This document shows, piece after piece, positions 8,396 through 19,386 of a DNA stretch of 64,000 nt. The notes beneath the pieces are model-generated. The model did no database searches. It saw nothing but the letters and a program-made list of their open reading frames with translations, and had not been told where the DNA came from. Where the stretch lies: contig NZ_JANURM010000002.1 in assembly GCF_030249845.1 (NCBI RefSeq), positions 124,001 to 188,000 of the forward strand. Direction: 5' to 3'. The position numbers and the translations under genes are program-made. How positions within the stretch are numbered: the first letter of the stretch is position 1; each line of letters begins with the position of its first letter. Source of the DNA: Campylobacter gastrosuis. Its GTDB lineage: Bacteria > Campylobacterota > Campylobacteria > Campylobacterales > Campylobacteraceae.

Positions 8396-10051
8396 TTATT
8401 GTAGTTGCTCTTTGATAATATCGCCAAGGCTAACCCTGTCGTTATCATTTATCTCATTAAGCACTTCGCGCTCTTTTTGCTTTGCAAGATACCTAATACT
8501 TAGGCGGATTCTATTCTTTTTCTCATCAATAAAAGCCACCGCTGCTTCTATCTCATCGCCGATTTTTAGGGCATTAGCATCAACACTACCTAAATCTTCT
8601 TTGCGGATAAGTGCATCAACATTATCTCCAAGCTCAACAAACACGCCAAAGTCTTTAATATCGCGAATTTTACCTTTAACGACATCGCCGACCTTGTGCT
8701 TAGTGGCAAACTCGCCAACTGGACTTTGTTTTAGCTCTTTTAGGCTTAGCGAAATTTTCTGCTCTTTTTCATCAATTTTTGCGATTTTCACGCTTATCTC
8801 ATCGCCTACTTTAAATAAATCTTTGCAACGAACGCTTCTATCCCAAGATGCGTCCTCATTGTGAAGTAAGCCCTCAACAGCACCGATTTTAATAAACGCA
8901 CCAAACGCCGTAACGCTCGTAACCACGCCATTTACGACCTCACCCTCTTTGTAAGATTTCTTAAACTCATCAAATGGCTTTGGTAGTAAATTTTTAAGGC
9001 TAACTCTAAGGCGGCGGTCTTTCATATCAATTTCAATAACTTCAACATCAATCTCTTCGCCCTCAGATATGTGGTCTTTTGGATTTTTTATATTCTTATC
9101 CCACGAAATTTCAGAGATATGTAAAAAGCCCTCAATGTCATTACCAAGATCAACAAACGCACCATAAGGCTCAATGTTGCTAACAATAACCTTAATCGTG
9201 TCGCCAACCTCTAATCCATCTTTGATAATCTCATCCCACGGATCTGGCGTGGCGGCTTTGATTGATAGCGAAAGGTGGCGTTTTTCATTGTCGTAGCTGA
9301 TGACTTTTACGGCTACTTCATCGCCCTCTTTGTAGATTGAGCTTGGATTTACTGGGCCTTTGTAGCTTATCTCGCTATAATGCACCAAGCCATCAACACC
9401 GCCAACATCTACAAACATACCATAAGTCGTGATTTTTTTGATAGTGCCTTGCATAATATCGGCATTATCAACTATGCCAGCAATGGCCTCTTTGCGTTTT
9501 TTTCTATCTTCATCAAGTAGTTTTTTGCGTGAAACTACAATGCTTTGTTCATCTTTATCAACTTTTATTATTTTTACTTTATAGCTTTTACCGACAACGT
9601 CGTTTGAATTTTTAAATCCGCTCTGTGTTTTTGGTAAGAAAAACTCAACGCCATTTGCGTCAGTAGCGACAAATCCGCCCTTGTTTTTGCCAACGATTTT
9701 AACATCAATCGGCTCGGCAAATTTCTCTGGCTCATAAGCGTCAATAAACGCCTTAACCTTCTCTTTTCTTAACGCTTTTTTGTGAGAAACCACGCCACGA
9801 CCGGTGATTACGACCTTAATCGTGTCGCCGACTTTGTAAAGTAGGTTACCCTTTGCGTCAGTAATCTCAGAAAGTGGTAATCTACCCTCTGATTTCTTGC
9901 CTATATCAACCAAAGCCTCATCGCCTCTAATCTCAACGATAGTGCCTTCGCTGTCCTCTTCGGTCTTTTTAAAAGACTCCTCTAACATTGCGGCAAAATC
10001 AACATCATCAATATCATCTGCCTTAAACTGAACGCTTTTGTTCACAGCCAT
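8396..10051 (-). CDS. rpsA: 30S ribosomal protein S1
   Basis: A 551-residue protein of tandem S1 (OB-fold) repeats. The repeat cores GxxxxGxFVxxG and EGxLHxSE recur (for example GTIKKITTYGMFVDVG near 205-220 and the EISW motif near 320). S1 binds mRNA and helps the 30S subunit start translation. The length suits the six-repeat epsilonproteobacterial form, and AGGATTAAG precedes the ATG. It is the first gene of rpsA-unknown-serA. Confidence 0.96.
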   Translation of the reverse strand: MAVNKSVQFKADDIDDVDFAAMLEESFKKTEEDSEGTIVEIRGDEALVDIGKKSEGRLPLSEITDAKGNLLYKVGDTIKVVITGRGVVSHKKALRKEKVKAFIDAYEPEKFAEPIDVKIVGKNKGGFVATDANGVEFFLPKTQSGFKNSNDVVGKSYKVKIIKVDKDEQSIVVSRKKLLDEDRKKRKEAIAGIVDNADIMQGTIKKITTYGMFVDVGGVDGLVHYSEISYKGPVNPSSIYKEGDEVAVKVISYDNEKRHLSLSIKAATPDPWDEIIKDGLEVGDTIKVIVSNIEPYGAFVDLGNDIEGFLHISEISWDKNIKNPKDHISEGEEIDVEVIEIDMKDRRLRVSLKNLLPKPFDEFKKSYKEGEVVNGVVTSVTAFGAFIKIGAVEGLLHNEDASWDRSVRCKDLFKVGDEISVKIAKIDEKEQKISLSLKELKQSPVGEFATKHKVGDVVKGKIRDIKDFGVFVELGDNVDALIRKEDLGSVDANALKIGDEIEAAVAFIDEKKNRIRLSIRYLAKQKEREVLNEINDNDRVSLGDIIKEQLQ

Positions 10052-10098
10052 CTTAATCCTTTGAAATTTAGTATTTACTAAAAAGAGTAAATTGCAGG

Positions 10099-10104
10099 AT
10101 TTTA
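10099..10104 (-). promoter_or_regulatory. Possible -10 box of rpsA
   Basis: On the minus strand TAAAAT, preceded by a T-rich stretch, lies 48 bp before the rpsA ATG. This is a weak match with no clear -35. Confidence 0.35.
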
Positions 10105-10155
10105 GCTAAAAAAGGCTTATTTGCGGTTGAAAATTTAAAAAATATTTGAAAATTC

Positions 10156-10605
10156 TTAAAATTTTAGGTGTGTTAAAAAGCCGCTTAAACCCTTTAAAAT
10201 ATCATCGTAAGTTTTATCAAAATCTCCGCTATACCAAGGGTCGGCAATATCTCTATCAAGTCCAGCAAAGCTTAAAAGCTTAAAGGTTTTTTGAGCGTCA
10301 AAGCCAGTAAATTTTGCTAAATTTTTAATGTTTTGAGTATCCATTGCGATTATGTAATCATAATCTTTAAAATCTTGATTTGTTATCTGCACAGCTCTGT
10401 GTGGCACGAGCGGAATTTCTAGGCTTTTTAGTTTATTTGCGGTGCCAAAATGCGGGGGAGAGCCTATCTCATCGGTGCTTGTCGCAGCTGAATTTATGTA
10501 AAATTTATCACTTAGCCCACGCCTATTTACAATGTGGGTAAAAACCGACTCCGCCATTGTGCTTCGGCAGATATTGCCGTGACAGACAAACAGAACTTTT
10601 ATCAC
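10156..10605 (-). CDS. Low-molecular-weight protein-tyrosine phosphatase
   Basis: A 149-residue enzyme with the CX5R active site CHGNICRS at residues 8-15 and the general-acid aspartate in the DPWY motif near 121. It hydrolyses phosphotyrosine. Family members often act on tyrosine kinases of polysaccharide export, but none is in this window and the gene follows ispH, so the substrate is unknown. Its ATG overlaps the ispH stop (ATGA). Confidence 0.9.
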   Translation of the reverse strand: MIKVLFVCHGNICRSTMAESVFTHIVNRRGLSDKFYINSAATSTDEIGSPPHFGTANKLKSLEIPLVPHRAVQITNQDFKDYDYIIAMDTQNIKNLAKFTGFDAQKTFKLLSFAGLDRDIADPWYSGDFDKTYDDILKGLSGFLTHLKF

Positions 10606-11438
10606 ATCTCGCCTTTTATTAAATTAATCTTATCCACAACCCTTTGAATAACCCAATCAGGTGTGCTAGCCCCCGCTGCTACACCACATAAATTTTTAGC
10701 TTCAAACCACGATTTTTCAAGCTCGGCTTCGTTTTCTATCAAATAACTATCATCGCAAAACTGCTTTGAAATGTAGTAAAGTTGCTTTGTGTTTGAGCTG
10801 TTTTTACCGCCGATGATTATCATCACATCGGCGCGAGTCGATAGCTCCCTTGTGGCTTCTTGGTTTTCAAAAGTGGCGTTGCAAATGGTGTTAAAAACCC
10901 TAACCTCTTTAACTTTTAGCATTAAAAAATTTACAATTTGGCTAAATTTTTCAAATTTTCGCGTCGTTTGGCTTAAAACGGCGACCTTTTGAGAGAGCCT
11001 AATATTTTCAAGCTCGCTCTCATCAAGCACGACAAAAACCTTGCCCTTTGCATAGGACTTTACGCCCTTAATCTCTGGGTGATTTTCATCGCCAAAGATG
11101 ACGATATCATAGCCCTCATCGCTCATTTTTTCACAAATTTGCTGTGGTTTTGTAACAAACGGACAGGTTGCGTCAATGATATTTATACCGCTATTTTTTA
11201 GGCTTTCAAGGTCGGTTTTTGTAATGCCGTGAGTGCGAATAATCGCCTTTTTCTCATCGGTTAAATCGTTAATGCCGTCAAGCGTTTTTACGTTAAAATT
11301 TTGCTCTAAGCGGTTTATCTCTTCGTTGTTGTGAATGAGCGGTCCGATAGTTGAGGCATCTTTGGCGTTTTCAGCGATTTTTATCGCCCGTTTTACGCCA
11401 AAGCAAAAGCCATAGCTACTAGCAAGTTCAATCTTCAA
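10602..11438 (-). CDS. ispH: 4-hydroxy-3-methylbut-2-enyl diphosphate reductase
   Basis: A 278-residue Fe-S enzyme, the last step of the MEP pathway, making IPP and DMAPP. The three cluster cysteines are visible in GFCFGVKRA (about residue 12), DATCPFV (about 93) and the NAT-containing region near 190 (CNATFENQ). The conserved SSNT motif is near 215. It overlaps aroA by 11 bp and the phosphatase gene by 4 bp. Length is normal for the family. Confidence 0.95.
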   Translation of the reverse strand: MKIELASSYGFCFGVKRAIKIAENAKDASTIGPLIHNNEEINRLEQNFNVKTLDGINDLTDEKKAIIRTHGITKTDLESLKNSGINIIDATCPFVTKPQQICEKMSDEGYDIVIFGDENHPEIKGVKSYAKGKVFVVLDESELENIRLSQKVAVLSQTTRKFEKFSQIVNFLMLKVKEVRVFNTICNATFENQEATRELSTRADVMIIIGGKNSSNTKQLYYISKQFCDDSYLIENEAELEKSWFEAKNLCGVAAGASTPDWVIQRVVDKINLIKGEM

Positions 11439-12702
11439 CCCTAGCCCCCATTTGCCTTAAAATATCGCTAAAATTTGGAAACGATGTAGCAATAAATTCG
11501 CTCTTTAAAATCTCCATACCACAGCCTAGCCCCAAAATCGCAAAGCTCATCGCTATCCTGTGATCGCCGTGACTATCAATCACGGCACTTTTTGCCACGC
11601 CGCCCTTTACGCTAAATCCGTCATCAAACTCGCTAACTTCAATCCCACAAGCCCTAAGACCAGCCACAACAACGCCTATCCTATCGCTCTCTTTTACTCT
11701 TAACTCAGCGGCATTTCGTAACGTGCTTACGCCCTGTGCCACGCTAAAAGCCACAGCCAAAGCGGGCGCTTCATCAATGAGCCACGAGATATTTTCGCTT
11801 ACATCAACGGCTTTGAGTTTGGCGTATTTTATCTCTATCTCGCCGATCTCTTCGTATTTTTCGCTAGTTTTTGTAAATTTTATATCAGCGCCCATTTTTT
11901 CTAAAATTTTATAAGCTTCAATGCGAGTTTTATTTAAAAGCACGTTTTTTAGCACAATATGAGAGCCTGGCACCACACAAGCGGCGACTGCAAAAAAGAA
12001 AGCCGAGCTTGGGTCGTTTGGCACTGAAATTTCAAGCGGACTTAGCGGTTTATTCATCGCTTCTAGCTTTATAACGCCGTTTTCATCGCTAATCTTAGCG
12101 CCCATACCTTTTAGCATTCGCTCGGTGTGATCACGGCTTAGCTCGTCCTCGCTAAACTCGCAACCATTTGAGTAAAGCCCGGCTAAAAGCAGAGCAGTTT
12201 TAATCTGAGCCGAGCTGATTTCGCTTTTAAATTTAAAATAGTCAAGCTTTTTGCCACGTATGCAAAGCGGTGCCTTATCGCCGTCGCTCGTGCCGTCAAT
12301 CCTAGCTCCAACCTTAATGAGTGGCTTTGCAACACGCGCCATTGGGCGATTATTTAGGTATTTATCGCCACTTAGCACGAAAAATCCGTCCTGCGCGGCA
12401 AGAAGCCCCATAAAAATTCTCATCGCCGTTCCAGAATTTCCACACTCTAAAACCACCTTTGGCTCGGCGATTTTTGCTGGTGGCGTGATCGTTATAGTGC
12501 CGTTTTCATCGGTTATCACAGCTCCTAGCTCACGCACGATATTTAGCGTATTTAGCGTATCCTCAGCTCTTAAATAGTTTTTTATCACGCTTTTTTTATC
12601 ACTTAAAAGCGAGAAAATCGCACATCTGTGAGAGATAGACTTATCAGAGGCGATATTTTCAAGCTTTGCAATTAGCGGTTTTGTTTGGGCAAAGACTCTC
12701 AT
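11428..12702 (-). CDS. aroA: 3-phosphoshikimate 1-carboxyvinyltransferase (EPSP synthase)
   Basis: A 424-residue enzyme that joins PEP and shikimate-3-phosphate in the chorismate pathway. The DKSISHR motif is near residue 18, the GNSGTAMR motif near 88, and the DEAPALA and LRVKESDR motifs lie in the second half. It overlaps pheT by 4 bp and ispH by 11 bp. Confidence 0.96.
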   Translation of the reverse strand: MRVFAQTKPLIAKLENIASDKSISHRCAIFSLLSDKKSVIKNYLRAEDTLNTLNIVRELGAVITDENGTITITPPAKIAEPKVVLECGNSGTAMRIFMGLLAAQDGFFVLSGDKYLNNRPMARVAKPLIKVGARIDGTSDGDKAPLCIRGKKLDYFKFKSEISSAQIKTALLLAGLYSNGCEFSEDELSRDHTERMLKGMGAKISDENGVIKLEAMNKPLSPLEISVPNDPSSAFFFAVAACVVPGSHIVLKNVLLNKTRIEAYKILEKMGADIKFTKTSEKYEEIGEIEIKYAKLKAVDVSENISWLIDEAPALAVAFSVAQGVSTLRNAAELRVKESDRIGVVVAGLRACGIEVSEFDDGFSVKGGVAKSAVIDSHGDHRIAMSFAILGLGCGMEILKSEFIATSFPNFSDILRQMGARVED

Positions 12703-15029
12703 CTTATACTCACGCTTAATTTTTCATTTAGCTGGGTTAAAATTTTATCCATTAGCACGGCTACCTCGTCATCTGTAAGCGATGAGTTCATATCTTGAAA
12801 TGTAAATTTCACGCTTAAACTCACGTTTTTACCAAGCTCATTTGAGCGGTAAATATCAACTGGTAAAAATTCTTTTAGGGTAGGAATTTTTAGCTCATTT
12901 ATCGCCTCTTTTATGAGCCTAAACTCCATATCATTAGGCACGATAAGGCTTAAATCACGGCTTATGCTTGGGAATTTTGAGTAAGGCACAGCCTTGATAG
13001 GCTCGTAATTTAGGGCGTCAAAGTAGATCTCGCAAATATATGTTTTAGGCAGATCTCTTAGATCTTCAAATTTTGTATGAAGTCGTCCGATGTAGCCTAT
13101 TTCTACGCCATTTTTGTAAATTTTAGCCTGTTCAAATGGGCTTAAATAGGCTATTTCATCGCTTTTTGATAGATTAAAATCGCCAATTACGCTCTTAATG
13201 CTGTTTGCAAAGCTTAAAAAATCAACTTCGGCGATTTTAACGCCGTTTGCAAGGCTTGGCTCTTTTAAAAGTCCAGCGTGAATAAAGCCAAAACGTGAGC
13301 TTTGATCGCCATTTTGACTAAACACGGCACCATATTCAAAGAGCTTGGCTGAGCGTTTTTGATTTTTTATATTTTTCTCAGCCGAGCTTAAAAGATGATT
13401 TATAAGCGTTGGGCGAAGCTCGTTTAGCTCGTTATTTATCGGATTTGCAATCTGTGCTTTACAAGGCGTGAAACCTAAAATTTTAAGCTCATCGGCACTA
13501 TCAAAAACATAATGAACACTCTCAAAAAATCCAGCACTTGCCGATTTTTTTCTTAAATCCAGTGCAAATTTATAGCGTTTGTAGGTGTCATTTAGGCGAT
13601 TTTCTTCGCTAAATTTCATCGGACTTGACGGGATATTATCAATCCCAACAAGGCGGACAATCTCCTCGCAAATATCGTGAGAATTTATGATATCGTGGCG
13701 AAATAGCGGGACTTTTATGTTTATGCTTTCAAGCTCTTGATTAAAGACCACAGCAAAACCAAGCTTTTTAAGAATCCGCACAATCTCGCTTCTAGCGACC
13801 TCATAACCTATCATTTTATTAATCTCAGCCAAGGTAATATTTAGCATTTTTGGCTCTTTTTTGGCTAAATATTGTTGAGCCCCTGCATATAAACTAACCT
13901 GCTTTGAAGTGGCTAACTTTTTAAACAAATAGTCCATTGCATAATTTAAATTTGGCTCGCTACCACGAGTTGCCCTGTAAAGCTCGGCGTCTTTTTGGAT
14001 GTTTTTGTTTTCACCTACAAATTCAGCGATGATATTTGGGTCGGTGTAGCTAGCGGCTACGATTACGATTTTTGAGTTTTCATCAACCTTGCAAATTTTA
14101 TCCTGATAAACCCCAGCGACGCCTAAATTTTGGCTATCTGCGTAAATTTCACACTCTTTGTTTTTGCCACTTTTTATGCTAAATAAAACCTTGTCATTTG
14201 TGGCAATTTTATCATAATCATACGCCCTTAAAAGCACACCGGTGGTGTAGGTTACGTATTCTAAAAGTCGCTCAATCACGCAAGTTTTATCGCACTCAAC
14301 CACGGCAAGTCTTAGCTTAGTAAGCAGATTTTCGCTTAAATTTTCGTGGATTTGCAGTGCTTTATAAACGACTGAGCTTTGGACATTTTCATCGGCGTGA
14401 AGCGAAACAATGCGACCAATGCCGGGTAAATTTTCAGCGTCTTCATAAGGTGTGTTCTCTTTTAAATTCAGATCAAGTTTAGCCGCTAACTCCCTAGCAA
14501 TGCCGTTTATGCTGTTTGCGTCGCCCCTATTTGCAGTGATATCAATCTCAATAATCGCGTCGTTAAAGCACTCAAAATCGGCGATTTTTTTGCCAAGCTC
14601 TAAACTGCCAATGCTCTCATCAAGCACCATTATGCCGTCATTTATCTTTGCAAGTCCAAGCTCGGTTGATGAGCAAATCATACCACAGCTCTCAACTCCA
14701 CGAAGCTTTGCTTTTTTAATTTCAAGCCCATTTGGCATAACCGCACCGATTAGGGCAACTGGCACAAACTGCCCTGCTTCAACGTTTTTTGCACCGCAAA
14801 CGATTTGTAAATTTTCACTGCCAATATCAACTTCACAAACGCTTAATTTATCAGCGTCTGGGTGCTTTTGCCTACTTCTAACGTAGCCAACGACAATATT
14901 ATCAGGCACTCTAATCTCTTTAAAACCATCAACCTCAAAACCGATAGAATTTAGTGTCTTTACGAGCTCATCGGTGCTAAACGTGCTTAAATCTATTAAT
15001 TCATTTAACCAATTTTTTGAAATTATCAT
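12699..15029 (-). CDS. pheT: Phenylalanyl-tRNA synthetase beta subunit
   Basis: A 776-residue subunit. The N-terminal tRNA-binding (EMAP-like) domain is at about 39-150, followed by B3/B4 editing-type, B5 and catalytic-like domains and a C-terminal ferredoxin-fold anticodon-binding domain ([10 protein letters not shown]). With PheS it forms the heterotetramer that charges tRNA-Phe. Its ATG overlaps the pheS stop (ATGA), giving matched translation of the two subunits. Confidence 0.96.
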   Translation of the reverse strand: MIISKNWLNELIDLSTFSTDELVKTLNSIGFEVDGFKEIRVPDNIVVGYVRSRQKHPDADKLSVCEVDIGSENLQIVCGAKNVEAGQFVPVALIGAVMPNGLEIKKAKLRGVESCGMICSSTELGLAKINDGIMVLDESIGSLELGKKIADFECFNDAIIEIDITANRGDANSINGIARELAAKLDLNLKENTPYEDAENLPGIGRIVSLHADENVQSSVVYKALQIHENLSENLLTKLRLAVVECDKTCVIERLLEYVTYTTGVLLRAYDYDKIATNDKVLFSIKSGKNKECEIYADSQNLGVAGVYQDKICKVDENSKIVIVAASYTDPNIIAEFVGENKNIQKDAELYRATRGSEPNLNYAMDYLFKKLATSKQVSLYAGAQQYLAKKEPKMLNITLAEINKMIGYEVARSEIVRILKKLGFAVVFNQELESINIKVPLFRHDIINSHDICEEIVRLVGIDNIPSSPMKFSEENRLNDTYKRYKFALDLRKKSASAGFFESVHYVFDSADELKILGFTPCKAQIANPINNELNELRPTLINHLLSSAEKNIKNQKRSAKLFEYGAVFSQNGDQSSRFGFIHAGLLKEPSLANGVKIAEVDFLSFANSIKSVIGDFNLSKSDEIAYLSPFEQAKIYKNGVEIGYIGRLHTKFEDLRDLPKTYICEIYFDALNYEPIKAVPYSKFPSISRDLSLIVPNDMEFRLIKEAINELKIPTLKEFLPVDIYRSNELGKNVSLSVKFTFQDMNSSLTDDEVAVLMDKILTQLNEKLSVSIR

Positions 15030-16024
15030 CTAAACTGCTCCAATAATCTTAAATCTCCCTCAAAAAGCGACCTTAAATCAGGCACTCTGTGAAGCAACAT
15101 CGCAAATCGCTCAACCCCAAGCCCAAAGGCATAACCGCTTACACCTTTATAGTCAACTGCCTTAAATACGTTTGGATCAACCACCCCACAACCTAAAACT
15201 TCAAGCCAAGTGGTGTGCTTACAGACCCGACAGCCCTCGCCGTGACAGAAAATACAGCTAATATCAACCTCGGCGCTAGGCTCGGTAAATGGGAAAAAGC
15301 TAGGGCGAAAACGCACTTTAACATCGCCAAACATATATTTTAAGAAATTTTCAAGCATACTTTTTAAATTCGCAAAGCTCACGCTATCGCCCTGCTCCAC
15401 GACAAGCCCCTCAACCTGATGAAACATCGGCGTATGCGTAACGTCAAAATCACGCCTAAACACAGATCCCGGTGCTATCATACGAATCGGCGGCTTTGAG
15501 TTTAGCATTTTTCTAATCTGAACTGGGCTTGTGTGAGTGCGTAAAAGCCTGCTATCTTTTAGATAAAATGTATCTTGCATATCACGTGCTGGGTGGTATT
15601 TTGGCAAATTTAGAGCTTCAAAATTGTGAAAATCGTCCTCAATAAGCGGTCCAGTTTCAAGCGAGAAATTTTGACTTACAAAATACTCAATAATCCTATC
15701 CATAACGTCCATAACAGGGTGAATCGCCCCAGTTTGCAAAGGCTCGTTAAATAGGCTAATATCAACAGCATCTTGCTTCATTTTTGCCGAAATTTCAAGC
15801 TCGTTTAGCTCATCTTTTTTAGCTTCAAGCAAGGCACCAAGCTCATCTCGCTGTCTATTTAGGCTCTCAGCAAAATCCTTTTTAGCACTCTCATCAAGCT
15901 CTTTAAGCTTAGCAAAACCAGTGGCTAAAATCCCCTTTTTGCCAAAAATTTCAAGCCTAATCTTTTCAAGTTCGGCTAAATTTTGACAATTTTTTATCTC
16001 ATTTACAAAATCTCTCAATGTCAA
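15026..16024 (-). CDS. pheS: Phenylalanyl-tRNA synthetase alpha subunit
   Basis: A 332-residue class II synthetase subunit. It has an N-terminal coiled coil (about 1-85) and a catalytic core with motif 2 ([22 protein letters not shown]) and motif 3 ([10 protein letters not shown]). The start is a TTG at 16024 with AAAGG just upstream. It heads the run pheS-pheT-aroA-ispH-phosphatase. A TAAAAT-like -10 is possible at 16047-16052 on the minus strand but is weak. Confidence 0.95.
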   Translation of the reverse strand: MTLRDFVNEIKNCQNLAELEKIRLEIFGKKGILATGFAKLKELDESAKKDFAESLNRQRDELGALLEAKKDELNELEISAKMKQDAVDISLFNEPLQTGAIHPVMDVMDRIIEYFVSQNFSLETGPLIEDDFHNFEALNLPKYHPARDMQDTFYLKDSRLLRTHTSPVQIRKMLNSKPPIRMIAPGSVFRRDFDVTHTPMFHQVEGLVVEQGDSVSFANLKSMLENFLKYMFGDVKVRFRPSFFPFTEPSAEVDISCIFCHGEGCRVCKHTTWLEVLGCGVVDPNVFKAVDYKGVSGYAFGLGVERFAMLLHRVPDLRSLFEGDLRLLEQFR

Positions 16025-16106
16025 ACCTTTTAAAAATTTTGTGTAGATTTTAGTAAAAATTTATTAAAAAACGCATAAAAAGGCGATATTTTTAGCTCTT
16101 ATTTGT

Positions 16107-16112
16107 TATAAT
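16107..16112 (+). promoter_or_regulatory. -10 box of the HIT-protein gene
   Basis: TATAAT in the context TTTGTTATAAT, preceded by T-rich sequence. It lies 25 bp before the ATG, and AAGGAG is the ribosome site. Confidence 0.6.
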
Positions 16113-16136
16113 TGGGAGTTTAAAAAAGGAGATAAA

Positions 16137-16490
16137 ATGACAATTTTTGAGAAGATCGTAGCTGGTGAAATTCCTTGCAATAAGGTGCTTGAAAATGAGA
16201 AATTTCTAGCCTTTCGTGATATAAATCCACGTGCTCCAATCCATATTTTAATAATCCCAAAAAAGCACTTTGAAAATATCCAAGAGATGGATCCAGCTTT
16301 AATGGGCGAAATGCTAAGCTTTATCCAAGAACTTGCGAGATTTATCGGCGTGGATAAAAGTGGCTACCGCTTGATTACAAACTGCGGTGAAAACGGCGGT
16401 CAGGAGGTAATGCACCTGCATTTTCATCTACTTGCTGGCTCAAAGCTAGGCTGGGATAGAAGCTCGGCAAATCCGCAATCAACATTTTAA
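16137..16490 (+). CDS. HIT-family nucleotide-binding hydrolase (HinT type)
   Basis: A 117-residue histidine-triad protein with the HLHFHLL motif near residues 99-105. Family members hydrolyse nucleoside phosphoramidates such as AMP-lysine adducts. The physiological substrate here is not known. It is a single-gene unit divergent from pheS and convergent with purH, ended by a strong hairpin. Confidence 0.92.
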   Translation: MTIFEKIVAGEIPCNKVLENEKFLAFRDINPRAPIHILIIPKKHFENIQEMDPALMGEMLSFIQELARFIGVDKSGYRLITNCGENGGQEVMHLHFHLLAGSKLGWDRSSANPQSTF

Positions 16491-16515
16491 ATTTCACCCA
16501 TTTTGGGTGAAATTT
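16489..16515. terminator. Bidirectional hairpin terminator between HIT gene and purH
   Basis: AAATTTCACCCA, a TTT loop and TGGGTGAAATTT make a perfect 12-bp stem. The A/T outer part of the stem gives a T-run in both directions. It lies between two converging genes. Confidence 0.85.
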
Positions 16516-16525
16516 GTCTAAAATA

Positions 16526-18058
16526 TCAGTGCAAAAAGTGTCTAACGCCAGTAAAATACAGCGATATATTATGCTCGTTTGCAGCTTCTATGACTTCATC
16601 GTCCCTTATGCTACCGCCCGGCTCAATAATGCACCTAACTCCCACGCTATGGGCAATGTCAATGCTATCTCTAAATGGGAAAAACGCCTCGCTAGCAAGC
16701 GTGCAGCCGTTTAAATCAAGCCCCATATCCTTTGCTTTTGCCACGGCGGCTCTTGCAGCATCTACACGGCTAGTCATACCCATACCGATCGCAACGACGG
16801 CTGCGTCTTTTACATAAACTACGCAGTTTGATTTTGTTAGCGCTGCCACCTTCCAAGCGATATCGGCATCTTTTAGCTCGTGCTCGCTAGCACTACGTTT
16901 GCTAACTAGCTTCATATTTTTTAGCTCATCATCTCTTACTTCATCTCGCTCTTGATAGACAAAACCGCCGTCAATTCGCTTAAAGTCGTATTTGTCGTTT
17001 GCGCGAACTAAAAATTTATTATCTTGGGTGAAAATTTTAATGCGTTTTTTGGCTTCAAAAACTGCCAACGCCTCGTCTGTAACGTTTGCAGCTAGGATCA
17101 CTTCAACGTAAATTTCATTGATTTTTTGTGCCAACGCCTTATCAAGCGTGCCATTTATCGCCACCACTCCGCCATAAGCTGAGATCGGATCGCATTTTAG
17201 CGCCTCGGTATAGCTTTCAAGAAGCGTGTTTTTTACGGCAAAACCGCAAGGATTTGCGTGTTTTATGATAGCCACAGCTGGGGCTTCATCAAAGCTAGTA
17301 GCAAGCATTAAAGCGCCGTTTATGTCGGTTAGATTATTAAAGCTCGCCTCACCTTTTAGAGCGCGAAAATTTAGGTTAAAAAAGCTCTCAAACTCATATA
17401 AAGCGCCTTTTTGGTGCGGATTTTCGCCGTAACGAGTATCAAAAACCTTATTGCCGACTATAAATTTACTAGCCCCAAAACCGCCGTTAAATCGCTCGTT
17501 CATATAGTTTGCAATCATCGCATCATAACTTGCTGTGTGTTCAAAAGCTTTTATCATTAAATTTCTTCTAAACTCATAATCAGCCGTGCCGTTTTTTAAG
17601 GCATTTAGCACGTTTTCATAGTCGTTTAGATTAGTTACGATTAAAACATCTTTGAAATTTTTTGCAGCGCTTCTGACCATCGCCGGACCGCCTATGTCAA
17701 TGTTTTCAACAATCTCGTCAAAATCATCGGTTCTAATGGTCGTTTGCTTAAACGGATAGAGATTTACACAGACCAAATCAATCCCGCCAATATCGTTTTG
17801 CAAGGCTTGTTCGGCGTGATTTTTATCATCTCTTTTGTGTAAAATTCCGCCGTGAATTTTTGGGTGCAGGGTCTTTACGCGCCCCTCAAACATCTCCGGA
17901 CTTTTTGTGTATTCGCTTACTTCTAGGGCTTTTATGCCGTTTTCTTTTAAAAGCTTAAACGTCCCGCCGGTGCTTAAAATTTCAAACCCTAAGCCCACTA
18001 AACCACTGGCAAACTCAACAATGCCCTCTTTATCGCTAACGCTGATTAACGCTCTCAT
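16526..18058 (-). CDS. purH: Bifunctional AICAR transformylase / IMP cyclohydrolase
   Basis: A 510-residue enzyme for the last two steps of IMP synthesis. The N-terminal MGS-like cyclohydrolase domain starts with [12 protein letters not shown], and the STGGTFKLL and [10 protein letters not shown] motifs are present. The C-terminal transformylase domain has the KHANPCGFA motif near 265. Its ATG overlaps the stop of the upstream DNA methyltransferase by 4 bp, so the restriction-modification genes are embedded in this purine run. Confidence 0.96.
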   Translation of the reverse strand: MRALISVSDKEGIVEFASGLVGLGFEILSTGGTFKLLKENGIKALEVSEYTKSPEMFEGRVKTLHPKIHGGILHKRDDKNHAEQALQNDIGGIDLVCVNLYPFKQTTIRTDDFDEIVENIDIGGPAMVRSAAKNFKDVLIVTNLNDYENVLNALKNGTADYEFRRNLMIKAFEHTASYDAMIANYMNERFNGGFGASKFIVGNKVFDTRYGENPHQKGALYEFESFFNLNFRALKGEASFNNLTDINGALMLATSFDEAPAVAIIKHANPCGFAVKNTLLESYTEALKCDPISAYGGVVAINGTLDKALAQKINEIYVEVILAANVTDEALAVFEAKKRIKIFTQDNKFLVRANDKYDFKRIDGGFVYQERDEVRDDELKNMKLVSKRSASEHELKDADIAWKVAALTKSNCVVYVKDAAVVAIGMGMTSRVDAARAAVAKAKDMGLDLNGCTLASEAFFPFRDSIDIAHSVGVRCIIEPGGSIRDDEVIEAANEHNISLYFTGVRHFLH

Positions 18059-18852
18059 TTTTGCTCCTTTAAAATTTTTAAATCTAAAATTTTATTTTTA
18101 AAATCACTAAAATTTTGCTCTAATTGAGCCTTTCTTTTTAAAGAAATTTCTACAAAATCTCTATCTTTTTCAATCCCAACAAAATTTCTCCCAAGTAGAT
18201 TTGCGGCAATACCAGTCGTGCTACTACCGCTAAACGGATCGCAAACCACACTATTTTCATCAGTCGCCATTAGAATAAGACGCACTAAGAGTGCAAGCGG
18301 TTTTTGAGTTGGGTGTTTGCCACACGTTTTCTCCCAAGGGGCTATCGCCGAAAAACTCCACACATCTTTCATTTGCTTATCATCATTTATCTTTTTTAAA
18401 ATTTCGTAATTAAAAATATGTTTATGCTTTTCGCTCTTTCTAGCCCAAATAATCTGCTCTGTGCTATGGGTTAGATAGCGACAACTAAAATTTGGCGGCG
18501 GATTTGTCTTTTGCCAAGTTATTATGTTTAAAATTTTATAATCAAGCTTTTGCAATGCTCTGCCGATTGAAAATATGTTGTGATATGTTCCACTTATCAT
18601 AATTGAGCCGTTATTAGTTAGGGAATTTTTAGCGATTTCTAGCCACGAAAAATTAAATTTATCAATCTCATCAATGCCATAACTTTTATCCCACACTCCC
18701 TTATTTACGCTCACGATTTGACCACTTTGAATGCTTAATCCATCGTTTGATAAAAAATAAGGTGGGTCGGCAAATATTAGATCAAAGTGATTTTTAAATT
18801 TTGGCAAAATTTCAAACGTATCACCGTGATGAAGTGTAAAATCGCTTTTCAT
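18055..18852 (-). CDS. DNA adenine/cytosine-N4 methyltransferase (beta class) of a type II R-M pair
   Basis: A 265-residue amino-methyltransferase. The catalytic motif IV DPPY is at residues 29-32, and the SAM-binding motif I ([10 protein letters not shown]) comes later at 205-214, so the order is that of beta-class enzymes. HPTQKP at 180-185 is motif X-like. The [13 protein letters not shown] stretch resembles DpnA/MboII-type enzymes from memory, but the target site cannot be read from sequence. It overlaps purH by 4 bp and the adjacent nuclease-like gene by 4 bp. A single gene carries no specificity subunit, which fits type II. Confidence 0.88.
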   Translation of the reverse strand: MKSDFTLHHGDTFEILPKFKNHFDLIFADPPYFLSNDGLSIQSGQIVSVNKGVWDKSYGIDEIDKFNFSWLEIAKNSLTNNGSIMISGTYHNIFSIGRALQKLDYKILNIITWQKTNPPPNFSCRYLTHSTEQIIWARKSEKHKHIFNYEILKKINDDKQMKDVWSFSAIAPWEKTCGKHPTQKPLALLVRLILMATDENSVVCDPFSGSSTTGIAANLLGRNFVGIEKDRDFVEISLKRKAQLEQNFSDFKNKILDLKILKEQK

Positions 18853-19370
18853 TTTATAGGTAGTCCTAAAATTTGCAATGGGATATACTCAAAATAATAT
18901 CTACAACCAACGCTAATAATATAATTTAAAACATCTCTGTATTCAGGTTTTTTAAACCAATCGCTTAGCAAGTAGATATATTCAACCTCCATATTTAAGC
19001 GTGAAAGTAGCTTTTGATACTGCTTTTTCTTAAAATCGCAAGTTTGAAGCTTCTCATCAACAGAACCTGCTACTTTTTGAAATTTACACTCAATTATAAA
19101 AAATGTGTTATTTACAATCACATAAATGCTATCATCTGGCAAAAGGCGTTTTGAAATAACACCCTCCCACTCAACGCCTTTACTCTCTAAAAAATCATAA
19201 AATTTATATTTCTTAAAAATTTGAGCCACCAACTCATCATTAAAAAAAACTTGTGAATTTTTATCAACAAAATACCCATTTTGAGAATTTAAAAATGTAG
19301 CCAAATCTACTTTACCCTCAAAAACAAGACCAGTTCTTGTATTAGAACCGCCAACTCCACCCTCTATCAT
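18849..19370 (-). CDS. Probable type II restriction endonuclease, PD-(D/E)xK fold
   Basis: A 173-residue protein. A PDD at 78-80 and ECK at 94-96 fit the PD-(D/E)xK core, with a glutamate at 18 in the GLVFEGK stretch as a possible extra metal ligand. The N-terminus is glycine-rich (GGVGGSNTRTG). It overlaps the methyltransferase gene by 4 bp, so the pair is most likely a restriction-modification system. The family and recognition site are not identified. AAAGGA precedes the ATG. Confidence 0.72.
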   Translation of the reverse strand: MIEGGVGGSNTRTGLVFEGKVDLATFLNSQNGYFVDKNSQVFFNDELVAQIFKKYKFYDFLESKGVEWEGVISKRLLPDDSIYVIVNNTFFIIECKFQKVAGSVDEKLQTCDFKKKQYQKLLSRLNMEVEYIYLLSDWFKKPEYRDVLNYIISVGCRYYFEYIPLQILGLPIK

Positions 19371-19386
19371 TTATAATCCTTTAAAA

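Noticed and set aside
8412-8864. 150-codon plus-strand frame opposite rpsA
   Set aside because: It is the antisense shadow of S1 repeats with S/L-rich low complexity. No start signal.
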